Source: Cordilura impudica
Taxonomy: Eukaryota; Arthropoda; Insecta; Diptera; Scathophagidae
NCBI GenBank assembly: GCA_963682025.1
Contig: OY821522.1
Span: 25,210,490-25,274,489 of the forward strand
Reading direction: 5' to 3'
DNA length: 64,000 nt
A program made the position numbers and the translations under genes. The number at the start of each line of letters is the position of its first letter. Position 1 is the stretch's first letter. This document shows positions 11,301 to 21,030 of this stretch, piece after piece. The notes below the pieces were generated by a model, which was not told the DNA's origin, made no database searches, and was given only the letters and a program-made list of their open reading frames with translations.

Positions 11301-12000
11301 AGGTGCAAAACTTCAGATTTTCTTTGGCTATTTTTATGTGGTTTTTGTTTTACTATTTCATAGTCAGACATTTTCTCGGTTTTTATGTTATTTTGCCTAA
11401 TTTTTACTATTTTATGCGTGGTATTTAAAAAACGAACCAATGCGTTACTTGATTTTACCAGTGTATTTGGTACAAAGACACCTGGTACGATTTCTTGATT
11501 TGGTATTAGTACATCGTCTTCAAGCTCCGGAAACCTGATTTGACAAATCACTTCTGACCTTGGTGGGAGTGTAATTCCATTGAAGCCGTTCGTAAGTGGA
11601 ATTTCTATTACATGCGACAGATTGGGTGGTCGTAGTACGCGGTGATCATGGTTCCCATTGAAATCTAGTATACATTTATACTTCTTAAAAAAATCCATTC
11701 CAAGGATACCGTCGCAAGGTATTGGAAAATTATTTTGCACTACTTGGAAATCATGTGGTATCAAAAAACCTCTAAATTTTTGGTCAATAAATACATTACC
11801 TATTGAACGAATTTTACCCCGTCCTATTCCACTCAATGTGGTTGTCCTGTTTCTGTTAATTTGTGTTTGATAAAAATGTTTAGTTTTTATAATCGAAATG
11901 TCTGCTCCTGTATCTACCAACAGTGATACCGTGTTGTTCGTGTCGTTAATTTTTATATTAACATAAAAACTTAAGCTGAGGTTAAGGTTGTATATGTAGT
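8373..12000 (-). pseudogene. pol of the mdg1/412-like element (protease, RT, RNase H, integrase)
   Basis: Domains read in order on the minus strand. The aspartic protease is marked by LVDTGADISIIK near 11920. Reverse transcriptase begins with RLVIDYIQINKK and carries FLYMDDLVV. RNase H has ITADASKHACGAVL and TDHRP. The integrase H2C2 finger is HDDPIEGGHC...CHKC, followed by the core (FISDMGTEY and STIERCHRP) and a GPY/F-type tail (MVYKGPYKIKK). The protease and early RT lie in one frame; everything from 10874 onward shares a second frame, so there is one frameshift between about 10875 and 10905. Nonsense codons lie at 9786-9788, 9408-9410, 9261-9263 and 9084-9086. The 3' end stops at 8373, before a non-coding stretch and the LTR; I see no env gene. 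Confidence 0.9.
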
Positions 12001-12023
12001 TGGTATTGTTATTATGATATATC

Positions 12024-13151
12024 TCAGAGGATTTTAGCAGTTTTCCGAATCATTTTCATGCTACTCTGCTGCTCTGACGTAATTTCTGTTACGTCTGTGG
12101 TTCTGATTTTGTTAACCTCTGTTATGAATAGGTTTTTGTTGGGGTCTGCCGTTGTTACTGTTATTACTATTATTGCGTGGGTAATTGTACCTTCCACGAT
12201 ATTGTCTGTAGTTATTATTTCGATTAAACTTCTGCCCGAAATATAATACGGCATTTTGTTGCCCTGTTGCTTCAGTGCAACTGTTTATGAATTTGCCAAC
12301 GGCCTCATTCATGTTACTGAATTGGCCTGCTTCCATGATAAGTATAACTTTATCAATGGTGCAATTTTTGGTTAGTGCCTTTACTGCAACTTGTGTTGAA
12401 TATTTACATGCTAATTCGCATGGCAAACCATCTGATAAATAGGCATTTTCTAATGACTTCGTTAAATTCTCTATTTCACTGCAATAATTATTGGCAGTTT
12501 TATTGTTTTGTCGGGTATTCATTATTTTTGCTCTCAATACCTCAACTGACTCGCCCTTTACCGAGTTTTTTAGTTTATGTATTATCTCAGTAATGGTTTG
12601 TTCATTACCTATTAAATTTCTTGCACTTCCATTTAACTTTGTTTTTATTAAAGAGACTGCGATAGATTCGAGGTTACCTTTGATGGATTCTATTAACTGT
12701 AATGAGTCTATAAAGGAACGTAAATTTTCTGGTAAATTTTCAGCTTTGAAGCTGTGTTTAGAAAGTTAACGACGGTTTGTGTCATTTTTACTTCTGTACT
12801 TTCCAGAGAGGTTCCAATAGTCTCTGAGTTTTCAGTTTCTACTAAGAATTTTACCTCTTCGTGTAGTGTATCTGGTAACTTTACCTTTATACCCTTCTTT
12901 GATGATATAATCAGGATTCTAGTCTTGACATCTAAGAAAAAACTTTCAGCAGCTGTCCTATGTGGTGTCGTTAGTCTGTTATAATTTGCATTTAGCAAAA
13001 CCCTGATTTGTTCTAACTTTTCGCATAAGATTGTAATATGTTTTATTATTGTTTCCTCTTTTGTGCTTCTATCTATATTTAAACATTTATAAGATTTGTC
13101 GAACTCCTCTTTGATTAGTCTCACCTTCCGAATTATTTCTTGCCAATCCAT
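12024..13151 (-). pseudogene. gag of the mdg1/412-like element, frame-broken
   Basis: The gag starts with MDWQEIIRKVRLIKEEFDKS at 13151. It runs 147 codons before a frameshift near 12710, continues in a second frame to 12112, and ends in a third frame at 12024. The C-terminal part is rich in Asn, Arg and Tyr (NNNYRQYRGRYNYPRNN) and has no CCHC knuckle, as I recall for mdg1/412 gags. Gag would form the intracellular particle. It begins 11 bases after the stop of a 72-residue small ORF (13163-13381). Confidence 0.75.
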
Positions 13152-13162
13152 TGGAAAATTAT

Positions 13163-13381
13163 TTAAATTTTGTTTAAGTCATTGGCCCTGCTCCAATATT
13201 TCTTTTTGAGTTTCTTGGTGTTTAAGGCATAAATATGTAATGCAAAATTTAAGCTAATCAGTACGGTTATTATTAGTAAACAACACTCAATTAATTTTAA
13301 GTCGATTGAGTCTTCCTTTATTTCGAACTCGTTAATAACATTTGCATTGGTATTCTCTATTTTTGATTGACGACCTCCCAT
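13163..13381 (-). CDS. 72-residue membrane microprotein with an N-myristoylation-type start, upstream of gag
   Basis: The ATG at 13381 opens an intact 72-codon frame. It starts MGGRQSKIEN, with Gly2 and Ser6 as in an N-myristoylation signal. There follow an acidic stretch, a hydrophobic segment at about residues 31-52 (CLLIITVLISLNFALHIYAL), then a basic tail (KKLKKKYWSR). This would suit a small membrane-anchored protein. The frame is undamaged, while gag and pol downstream are broken. It lies in the leader between primer binding site and gag, and ends 11 bases before the gag start. I do not recognise a described family. It could be a chance ORF, but the motif order makes that less likely. 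Confidence 0.55.
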   Translation of the reverse strand: MGGRQSKIENTNANVINEFEIKEDSIDLKLIECCLLIITVLISLNFALHIYALNTKKLKKKYWSRANDLNKI

Positions 13382-14212
13382 TTTCCTTCGCTATTTATTT
13401 TGTATTTTTTTCTATTATTTATTTCTATTAAATATTTTTCTGACTGCCTCAATAATCTAACAGAATCTTATATCCTGCTAATTATATATCTTCCCTAGTA
13501 CTTCATTATTTTTATCAATAGCTTATAATATTTTACAGGCATCAGTTTTATTTATGAATATATTTAATATATAAAATATTTCATTTTATTTTAACTTATG
13601 TTTTTTTTTTCTTTTAAACAACATACTTACAATAGTTTTTTTTTTTTATATATAATTGTATCAAGATTAAATATAAGCTTTTCAAACAGAAAAAATCAGA
13701 TTAATTGAACTACATTGCTTTGTGGATTTTTCTTACAAATTACAGTTTTTTTTCTTTTCTATTTCTATTTCAATTTTTTTTTTTATTATTTATTTATTTG
13801 CCAAGAGCGGTTAACGCATTCTGGCCTACGGGTGCATAGCGAGATGCTCCACTTTCTTTTTTTTTTTTAGTAAAACTAGGATGAACTACCTGTTCGTTGT
13901 TTTATTAGGGGCATATTGATGTGTATATTGATATATACCAGGGGTATATTTATGTGTTCTTCCTTCGTTTTCTGCTGGCCCGTCTTTCTTCTGTACTCTT
14001 CTATGAAGATAGGTTTTGGCCCTTCCGCCATTGATTTTTAAGCTCCACTGTCTTTAGGCCAGACAGTATCTTCCTTCAGCGCAGCTGATGGATCGTTGTG
14101 GCTGACCCACCAGGACAATATTATTGTGTGATTTTTTTTGTATTATTATTCCCAGAATTGCTCAATTTGAGAGCATAATCCTTGTATATATTTTTCTACA
14201 ATGCTCATCTAA
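13382..14212 (-). other. Untranslated leader of the mdg1/412-like element
   Basis: About 830 bp between the primer binding site and the small ORF. It has long poly-T runs on the plus strand (for example near 13630 and 13780). A less AT-rich block at 13800-14110 may hold packaging signals. I see no convincing ORF here. Confidence 0.5.
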
Positions 14213-14233
14213 GGAGCACTGGCAGGATCGCCA
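14213..14233 (-). other. Primer binding site, tRNA-Arg type
   Basis: On the minus strand the sequence TGGCGATCCTGCCAG begins one base inside the 5' LTR boundary. It is complementary to the 3' end of a tRNA ending CTGGCAGGATCGCCA, which I recall as an insect tRNA-Arg(ACG). The position next to the LTR is seen directly; the tRNA identity is from memory. Confidence 0.7.
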
Positions 14234-14234
14234 T

Positions 14235-14630
14235 ATAGCAAACAACACTCAAACAATATATATATATTTGTATAAACAATATATTTTTAGTTATATATTA
14301 GTATTTTTATTATAATTTTATTTATTGGTTCTTCAGCTCAATCTAGGAGCTGAGTCTCTTTATGCTAAAATTATTATTGATTGATTTTATAAAAATGTTC
14401 TTCTTATTTCAACCTATATTAACAACAACGTGATACCTGCACTTGGGTCAGCATAAACATAATTGTGTCAGCGTAACAGCAACCTACAACAACAACATAC
14501 ACATTCATACAATGTTTCGTAAATGCAGTGGTCAACAATATTGATATTTGTTACTTCCGCATTTTTTAATATTGTACGCTATGCAGTGTGGGTATTATAC
14601 AGCACACTACGAAAGTCGTGTTACGCTACA
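14235..14630 (-). repeat. 5' LTR of the mdg1/412-like element
   Basis: The 396-bp partner of 7799-8193. On the element's strand it begins TGTAGCGTAACACGAC at 14630, right next to the target duplication ACTGT (14631-14635). Confidence 0.9.
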
Positions 14631-14968
14631 ACTGTTACACCTATGTATATTGGCTTGTCATGATGTACCTCTAATTTGTTCAATTCTATACCATACAGTC
14701 CATTATCGAATACGTCTATACCAGAAAAGTTGGGTTTAGCTATAAGAGTTCTGCACCCTTCGGAATTTCTGCGATTGTCATAATTAGTAACTAATTTCAC
14801 ATCACGACGCTTTTCTACATTTTCCATCGTTTTACCGTATACAACATTATTCATTAATTTAAAAAAATTCTTTTCAAATTCTTTTTTTGATGTTTTACGG
14901 TGATTTGTGTTTAAGCTTATATAGGGTTCTAAAAAAACTTTGTTTAAATTTTAAATCAACATCAAGCT
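14631..14968 (-). pseudogene. Polinton DNA polymerase B, palm fragment upstream of the Gypsy insertion
   Basis: On the minus strand the frame reads ...FLEPYISLNT, then FFKLMNNVVYGKTMENV (the KxxxNxxYG motif of family B polymerases) and KPIYIGVTV. It is cut by the retrotransposon and resumes at 7798. Upstream of about 14968 the homology stops: the N-terminal half of the polymerase, with the exonuclease and TPR regions, is missing. It is replaced by sequence resembling a Polinton end. Confidence 0.85.
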
Positions 14969-15013
14969 TACTGGTTCTCCTATATTCAAAAAATTAAAAA
15001 ATAAAAATTAAAA

Positions 15014-15088
15014 ATGGAAAATTTAATTAAAATCGAGTGCTCCGATTGCGGAATTGTTGTTGAAGGAGCAACACTGCTTTCAAACTAG
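15014..15088 (+). pseudogene. 24-codon zinc-ribbon-like ORF near a Polinton end
   Basis: The ATG at 15014 opens MENLIKIECSDCGIVVEGAT and stops at 15086-15088. The start and the CxxC resemble those of the zinc-finger ORF at the other Polinton end (21031-21456, MEKMDFFKCSLCTIF), and both follow a similar AT-rich leader. It may be a truncated paralogue. Low complexity and short length make this tentative. Confidence 0.35.
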
Positions 15089-15827
15089 TTTTAGAGCTAT
15101 CTATTAAGAGTCTCCACTAATCCGCATTGTAACTAATGTCCATTTTGGTATATTCCATTCCACATACCATTTCATTGCATGTAAATTTTTAAATTTTCAT
15201 AAAAATTTGCATTTTCCTTAGTAAATGTTGTTAAAAATTTACCTTTTTTAAGAAAAGAAACTTTTTTTCATAATAACTCGATATTAATTATAAATGAGCA
15301 AATTATTTCAAGATTTTAAGAAACTTTAAGTAATTTTGGTAAGTTTTTCAACGCTTTCGCTGTAGGAACTATAAAATTGATTTTTATACAAAAATTTCCA
15401 TATTAATAGGCACTTGAAAGTATTTAAAATTTTCTTAATGTAAAATTTTTTTTAATTTATCATGCTTTGATGAATTTCAGATATTTGTTTTAAATATTTT
15501 TCCTACTGAATACGATCAATTGTTTTAATATCATAAATAAATAAAGGAAACAGTACCCATATAATTTATATTATCGTTGGTTTGATATTTAGGTTTCATG
15601 TAATCATAAAGAAAATCGTACATTTTCTATTTTGATATTTCTAAAACTGTAAAAAAAGTAATATAAATAGGTTTATTATACTCAGTTCGCACTCTACACA
15701 TTTCAATTGTAATCATTTCATTATTTTCAACAAACTGTGATAATTGATGAAATTTATATGAAGAACTTTAACTTAAACTATAAAAAATATATAATAAAAA
15801 TGAAAATGAAGAATTTTTCATAATTGT
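15089..15827. other. AT-rich intergenic DNA without recognised features
   Basis: About 740 bp of AT-rich sequence with only short chance ORFs. No repeat or gene was recognised. It may be host DNA beside the Polinton spacer. Confidence 0.5.
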
Positions 15828-16290
15828 GTTCTTTGTTTAAAATTCAGTTCACTAAATTATTACAGAAATATATATATGCTTAAATTTTAGTAAATTTAAT
15901 TAATTTTGTAGATATTTTGTAGGAAAATTTTACAATCTGGATAGAAAAATGTTGATAAAATTGTTTAAGATTTCTGTAGTACGTCACATAGTTTGTTTTA
16001 TCATTCAAGTCTGTTATTAATTTGATCTGTTTCATGCTTTCAATTTTTTTTTATTTTCCAAACAAAATGGTAAATTGCAATGGTTGTGTGTTATAGATAG
16101 ATATTGTAAATATACTTCCAATTTATAGCCTAATGCTGAATCATCTTATATATCATTAACATTAAAATCTTCAAGGTTTTTAACTCATTCAAAGTTTTTA
16201 TATGAGAGTTATTGTCAGATGGTATAACTACAAAAATTGTTAACATCTCTAATATTCTAATTTTATATGAAAATGTTAAAATGTTGTTAT
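15828..16290 (+). repeat. Direct repeat flanking the right Polinton arm, copy 1
   Basis: Begins GTGTTCTTTGTTTAAAATTC and matches 22467-22935 in the same orientation, with scattered differences. The homology ends where the right Polinton arm begins at 16295. It is non-coding and AT-rich, probably host DNA. Confidence 0.8.
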
Positions 16291-16294
16291 TGTT

Positions 16295-16445
16295 AAGGGT
16301 TATTCGAAGTAGATCCCATAAATTATATACGGAAATTGTAAATAAAATAAGTTTAAACTATAAGGATGATAAGAGATATGTTTCACCTAATAATGTGGAT
16401 ACATTAGCTTGGGGACATAATAAAATAAGTGATGTAGTTTTGTAA
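16295..16445 (+). pseudogene. Polymerase B C-terminal remnant, right arm
   Basis: The last 50 or so codons, from RVIRSRSHKLYTE to NKISDVVL, duplicate the end of the polymerase at 7233-7383 (one change, VLPNN to VSPNN). They are fused to unrelated AT-rich sequence at 16294. There is no catalytic part. Confidence 0.85.
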
Positions 16446-16524
16446 GTTTAATTTAATTTCCAACAAAATATTGTACTTTTTATTTAAATAAAAATAAAAA
16501 CAAAAAACATTGAAACAATTTGTT

Positions 16525-16692
16525 TTATTTCACATATAATTTATTTATTCTTTTTTGAACATTGCATTTATTAATTTTATTGTCTTCCACTTTTTTCTTA
16601 CATCTATATTCATTGTGATCGTTGCTACCACAGTAGTTACAATATTTCAGTTTTTCATACTTGACTTCAGAATTTTTAAAAATGCGATCCAT
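16525..16692 (-). CDS. 55-residue zinc-knuckle protein, right-arm copy
   Basis: Same frame and CCHC knuckle (CNYCGSNDHNEYRC) as 5124-5291, with no lesion seen. It lies between the polymerase remnant and the integrase. Confidence 0.65.
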   Translation of the reverse strand: MDRIFKNSEVKYEKLKYCNYCGSNDHNEYRCKKKVEDNKINKCNVQKRINKLYVK

Positions 16693-16791
16693 TTAGCTTA
16701 ATACAGTTGTATGGTACCTTCTTAAATGATTTTATTCAATTAAAATTAATTTAACAACATATTCTCCTTTTATACTTCTCAATACTATTTG

Positions 16792-17806
16792 TTATTTTAA
16801 TACTTTATTTTTATTTATCCAAGAGTTATGAGATTCATCAAAACCTAACCATTTGACAAAGAGTTTCTTTCCCCTTCTCTTTAAAACTTTTTCAATAAGA
16901 AAATCATCTTTGTTTTTAACCTTTTGTAGTTCATATTCATAAAATGACCCTAGTATTATATCATTTCTATAATCTTTAATTAAATATGCCACAGGATTGG
17001 TAATATTTACTTTATCTGTAGTAAAAACTTCTGTTGACCAATTTGGTTCATAGCCCTTAAACAAATTCCCTTATATTTGCTAATTCTGACATGATCACCT
17101 TTTTTAAACTTATGACGCGGGAATGATTTTGGAAAATTATAAGCTGTGTGTAACAAATGAATTTGATTGGATTTATTAACTTCAGATGGTTTCCTTTTAA
17201 TTGTACGGTGATAGGTGTTATTGCATTGTGAAACTAAACTGTCAATATCATCAACCCACTTGTAGTTTCCTCTCATACTAAACATTTTCCACATTAATGT
17301 TTTTAAAGTTCTATTAAAACGTTCACATATTGATGCTTTTAAATGGGTATATGTATGATAATGGATAATATGATTTGTTTTCATTAATAATTTAAAATCT
17401 TTATTGAAAAATTCTTTCCCTTGATCAGATTGTATATTTTTTGGTTTTGTTTTTAATCGTTTAAACATTTTAACCATGGCAGTAACAATTTCTAAAGATG
17501 TTTTTATTTAACTGGATATGCAAAAGCATATTTTGAAAAAGTATCTATCCCAGTTAAAAGATACTTATACCCATTATTCATTTTAGCAAATGGAATCATT
17601 TCTACTAGATCTATTTGCCATGTATCATTATAGCCCTTTTGTATGAATCTACGTCTAACCAAATATTTTCTTACTGACTTATGAATTTCATTAACAACTT
17701 TAAATTCACAAAAAATTCTGCTTAATGTTGGATGATCCAATTCTTCATATAGATCGATAAATTCGTACTGATCAGATCTCATCTGAATATATTCCTTATA
17801 TGCCAC
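16792..17806 (-). pseudogene. Polinton integrase, right-arm copy, same frameshifts
   Basis: Three frame segments (17806-17504, 17477-17007 and 17064-16792) carry the DDE core and the chromodomain exactly as in the left arm. The two frameshifts are at the same positions. One substitution is visible early (Phe to Ser in MRFDQYEF/MRSDQYEF). The ATG at 17806 is the natural start of the visible frame (MAYKEYIQ). Confidence 0.9.
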
Positions 17807-17913
17807 CAGATGAATCCATTGATCTCTAGTAAAGGCAACAGCATTTGTTTTATTGCTATGAATCCAGAGGAGAGGTTGAAAATTATTTTTTTAGATCCAC
17901 ACCTTAATTTTAA

Positions 17914-18712
17914 TTATACCCTATACCACTATGTGGTTTGGGTATAATGACTTTGTGCTGCTGTTTGTAACTACCAAAAATATTTGACCTAGCCCCATCT
18001 TTAATTATACCGATCGAATCAGAATCACTATCTGATTCGATTTAACGATGTCCGTCCGTCCGTCCGTCCGTCTGTGTGTCCATGTAAAGCTTGTAATCAA
18101 ACTGCAGGTCGCAAATATGAATATATTTTGATGAAATTTGGTATATAAGCTTTTATCGGCCATAGGATCAACGCTGTTGAAATTGCTGAGAATCGGTCCA
18201 TGTTCAGACCTAGCTCTCATACAAATGACCCCTATGAAATCGACTTAAATTGCCATAAGATCCAAATTATCATATGAATCTTAGTCAAATTGGGTTTGTA
18301 TGTGTTTATTACATCTACTAATCAGTAGTCCAAAAATGATCCCTATGGGACAAGTCTTAGTCATAGGCCCCATATAGAGCTGCTTCCCGATCTTCACTTA
18401 AATCTATCAAAAAACAAAATTATTGCACTGATTCTTCTCAAATTTTGTTTGTATATATTTTGCAAAATACAAGAGACCTTACCAAACCTGGTCAGGATCG
18501 GTCCATTTTTGGGCCTAGTCCCCATATAGATATAGCATCCGATATGAACTTTTTCATATCTGCAGACAAAAAAATTTATAAAAATCCCACTCAAATTTGG
18601 TTTATGCTTATTTTTTATGTCCAGTTATTTGGGCCTATAGGGTAGGGTCTCTACACGCATGGTATAGGGTATCCTATAGTCGGTCTAGACCGGCTATAAT
18701 TTTCTTACTTGT
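17914..18712 (-). repeat. DINE-1/Helentron-like repeat, family A copy 4
   Basis: The counterpart of copy 3 in the left arm, in reverse orientation. It has the CCACATAGTGG hairpin end, a GTCC microsatellite run near 18050 and the palindromic head ending at TTCTTACTTGT. It is followed by a 177-bp interval (18713-18889) shared with 2926-3102. Confidence 0.75.
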
Positions 18713-18889
18713 TTTTATTTTGATCCTTTGTAACTTTTTTCCTAAGAAACAATTGAATATAGGCTGTATGCCATTGTAATCTACTCCCATGGGGCTTTCA
18801 CCTGATATATGACAATCCTCATTCAGGTCGGCTAGAAATAACCGTTTTTGGCCCCTTGAAAATAATTCTTATGGGAAAAATCTGCTTTT

Positions 18890-19671
18890 TTATACCCTAT
18901 ACCACTATGTGGTTTGGGTATAATGACTTTGTGCTGCTGTTTGTAACAACCAAAAATATTTGACCTACACCCATCTTTAATTATACCGATCGAATGTCCG
19001 TCCGTCCGTCCGTCCGTCCGTCCGTCCGTCTGTGTGTCCATGTAAAGCTTGTAATCAAACTGCAGGTCGCAAGTATGAATATATTTTGACGAAATTTGGC
19101 ATTTGATCTTTTATCGGCCATGGGATGAACGCTATTGAAATTGATGAGAATCGGTCCATGTTCAGACCTAGCCCCCATACAAATGACCCCTATGAAATCA
19201 ACATATATTGCCATAAGATCCAAATTATCATACAAATCTTAGTCAAATTGGGTTTGTGTGTATATGTTACATCCATTAATCAGTAGTCCAAAAATGATCC
19301 CTCTTCGACAACTCTTAGTCATAGGCCCCATATAGAGCTGCTTCCCGATCTTCACTTAAATCTATCAAAAAACAGAAATATTGCACTGATTCTTTTCAAA
19401 TTGTGTTTGTATATATTTTTGCAAAATACAAGAGACTTTACCAAACATGGTCAGGATCTGTCCATTTTTGGGCCTAGTCCCCATATAGATATAGCATCCG
19501 ATATGAACTTTTTCATATCTGCAGCCGAAAAAATTAATAAAAATCCCACTCAAATTTGGTTTATGCTTATTTTCTATATCCAGTTAGTTGGGCCTGAGAG
19601 ATAAGGTCTCTAAACGCATGGTATAGGGTATCGTATAGTCGGTCTAGACCGACTATAATTTTCTTACTTGT
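18890..19671 (-). repeat. DINE-1/Helentron-like repeat, family A copy 5
   Basis: The counterpart of the left-arm tandem copies 1-2, present here as a single unit. Its GTCC run (near 18996-19029) is longer than in the left arm, as expected for a microsatellite. Confidence 0.75.
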
Positions 19672-19896
19672 TTTAAATTGAGTAAGTACTCCAGATGATA
19701 GATAAGTTTATAATCTTGTTTCCTTTTAGATAGTTTTGGTTTTTCTATTTCACAATAAGTATGATCCATTTCAATTGAGGAGATAAACTAAACTAAGTTG
19801 CCCAAAAAATATAAACTGGTATATAAAAATTAACAATTTTAACAAAATTAACAGATAAAATATAGCATTAGTTTATTTTCAATATTGTTATGGAAA

Positions 19897-20364
19897 TCAG
19901 GGTACTATATTTACAAAAGAGCTTGCATTTTTGGGCGGAGCTAAAAAATTCTGAAGTAAAAGAGCATTTTTCAGAGCACATGTTCCATGGTTGTGAAAAC
20001 TGCAACGGATGCAATCTGGATATTCTCTTTCGAGACGCTTTAAATTGTGGCAACATATATTTTCAATATTGAATACATTTTTCTGCAACATTTCCTCAAG
20101 CCACTTTTTCTTTTCCAAACCCTTGACATAAACACGAAAATTGATATTTGCGTTAATAAATTTACATACACTCTCAAGTGATACATTTCCGTCTTCCCAC
20201 TATAGATAATGGTGATTTTTAGTCAACCATTTTCCTTGTTTCTGCTTTTAGTGTAATAAATATTTAAATTCAAAGGGTGGCTTTATGATGAAATTATAAT
20301 ACTCTTTATTGGAAAATTTTCCATTCTTCAAACTATTTTTATGTATTTGAAATTTTTCTTTCAT
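19897..20364 (-). pseudogene. Polinton CxxC/His ORF, right-arm copy with one nonsense codon
   Basis: Starts at the ATG at 20362-20364 and carries the same in-frame TAG as the left copy. The downstream part, with CCHNLKRLEREYPDCIRC and HNHGTCALKN, stays in frame to the stop at 19897-19899. This arm keeps the base that the left arm has lost. Confidence 0.6.
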
Positions 20365-20536
20365 TTAAAACTTGATATTGATGGTACTAAATGTTTGTAT
20401 CTATGAAGAAACAACTCGAATAGTTGAGTGAATGTACAATACTAATTTCTTTATTGAAAATAAAACCTTAAGAACTAAACACATTCTACGCTGGGAGTGT
20501 TTTAAATAAAACAAAATGGATTTTAAATTTTGACTT

Positions 20537-20911
20537 TTATTTGTTTTCTTTATTTTCTTTTCGACTCACAAACTCAGGAATAGCTCTATTATATTTGGAT
20601 TCATCTCTACCACGATATATTATTTGTTCAATTTTATTGTCAGTCAGTTTTTTGAATGGGTTCTTCATAGGAAACAGCTCGCTGAGGCGTTTAGGTAAAA
20701 ATATCCATAGGTAATTACCATCTTCATCTACCAAATTGAAAGTCATTTTAGAACCAATTTGCGTATCCTTTAATTTGTCTCCAGTTATTGTATATGGATA
20801 TCCAATTTTTAAATTAGCCACTCTTGTAAAGCCTTCTCCAGAATTGTTTCTCGAGTTGTTTAATGCGTTTAAAAATCCATTTATTTTTAGGTGTTGAACT
20901 GCTTCAATCAA
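20537..20911 (-). CDS. Polinton-associated 124-residue protein, right-arm copy
   Basis: Same protein as 127-501, with about five substitutions (for example MAFN to MTFN and VSQKE to VSRKE). It has the same TTG at the conserved start and the same acceptor-like ATTACAG upstream. The neighbouring upstream gene in this orientation is the zinc-finger ORF at 21031-21456, whose end lies about 120 bp away. Confidence 0.6.
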   Translation of the reverse strand: MIEAVQHLKINGFLNALNNSRNNSGEGFTRVANLKIGYPYTITGDKLKDTQIGSKMTFNLVDEDGNYLWIFLPKRLSELFPMKNPFKKLTDNKIEQIIYRGRDESKYNRAIPEFVSRKENKENK

Positions 20912-21030
20912 ACTGTAATTTATATTCCAAAATTTAATAAATTCAACAACAACAAAATATTTTTTTATATAAATATTTATTAAAAAGAGATGGATATATG
21001 TACTTAAATTTATAATCTTATATTTAAAAA

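Larger units (their letters stand above)
7799..14630 (-). mobile_element. Ty3/Gypsy LTR retrotransposon, mdg1/412-like, inserted in polymerase B
   Basis: A 6.8-kb element on the minus strand with LTRs of about 395 bp, a primer binding site next to the 5' LTR, a polypurine tract next to the 3' LTR, and gag and pol between them. The 5-bp target duplication ACTGT is intact at 7794-7798 and 14631-14635. The tRNA-Arg-type primer site and an Asn/Arg-rich gag tail without CCHC knuckle suggest the mdg1/412 lineage. Pol carries one frameshift and four nonsense codons, so the copy is not autonomous. It postdates the Polinton, whose polymerase frame resumes on the other side. Confidence 0.92.
1..15088 (+). 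mobile_element. Polinton/Maverick DNA transposon, left copy, truncated at the window edge and disrupted by nested insertions
   Basis: Polintons are large DNA transposons that encode a retroviral-type integrase and a protein-primed DNA polymerase B. This copy carries, on the plus strand, a 124-residue ORF, a CxxC/His ORF, an integrase with chromodomain and a zinc-knuckle ORF. DNA polymerase B lies on the minus strand. The polymerase is cut at about 14968 and followed by a stretch resembling the other element end (a GGTTCTCCTATAT motif also found in the terminal repeats near 22380, then a small zinc ORF). Three DINE-like repeats, a Helitron and a Gypsy element are nested inside. The left terminus is outside the window. 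Integrase and polymerase are both frame-broken, so this copy is dead. The right limit at 15088 is approximate. Confidence 0.85.

Noticed and set aside
15089..15100. GTTTTAGAGCTA, identical to the first bases of a Cas9 guide-RNA repeat
   Set aside because: A 12-base chance match; the following sequence does not fit a guide scaffold, there are no repeats or spacers, and this is animal DNA.
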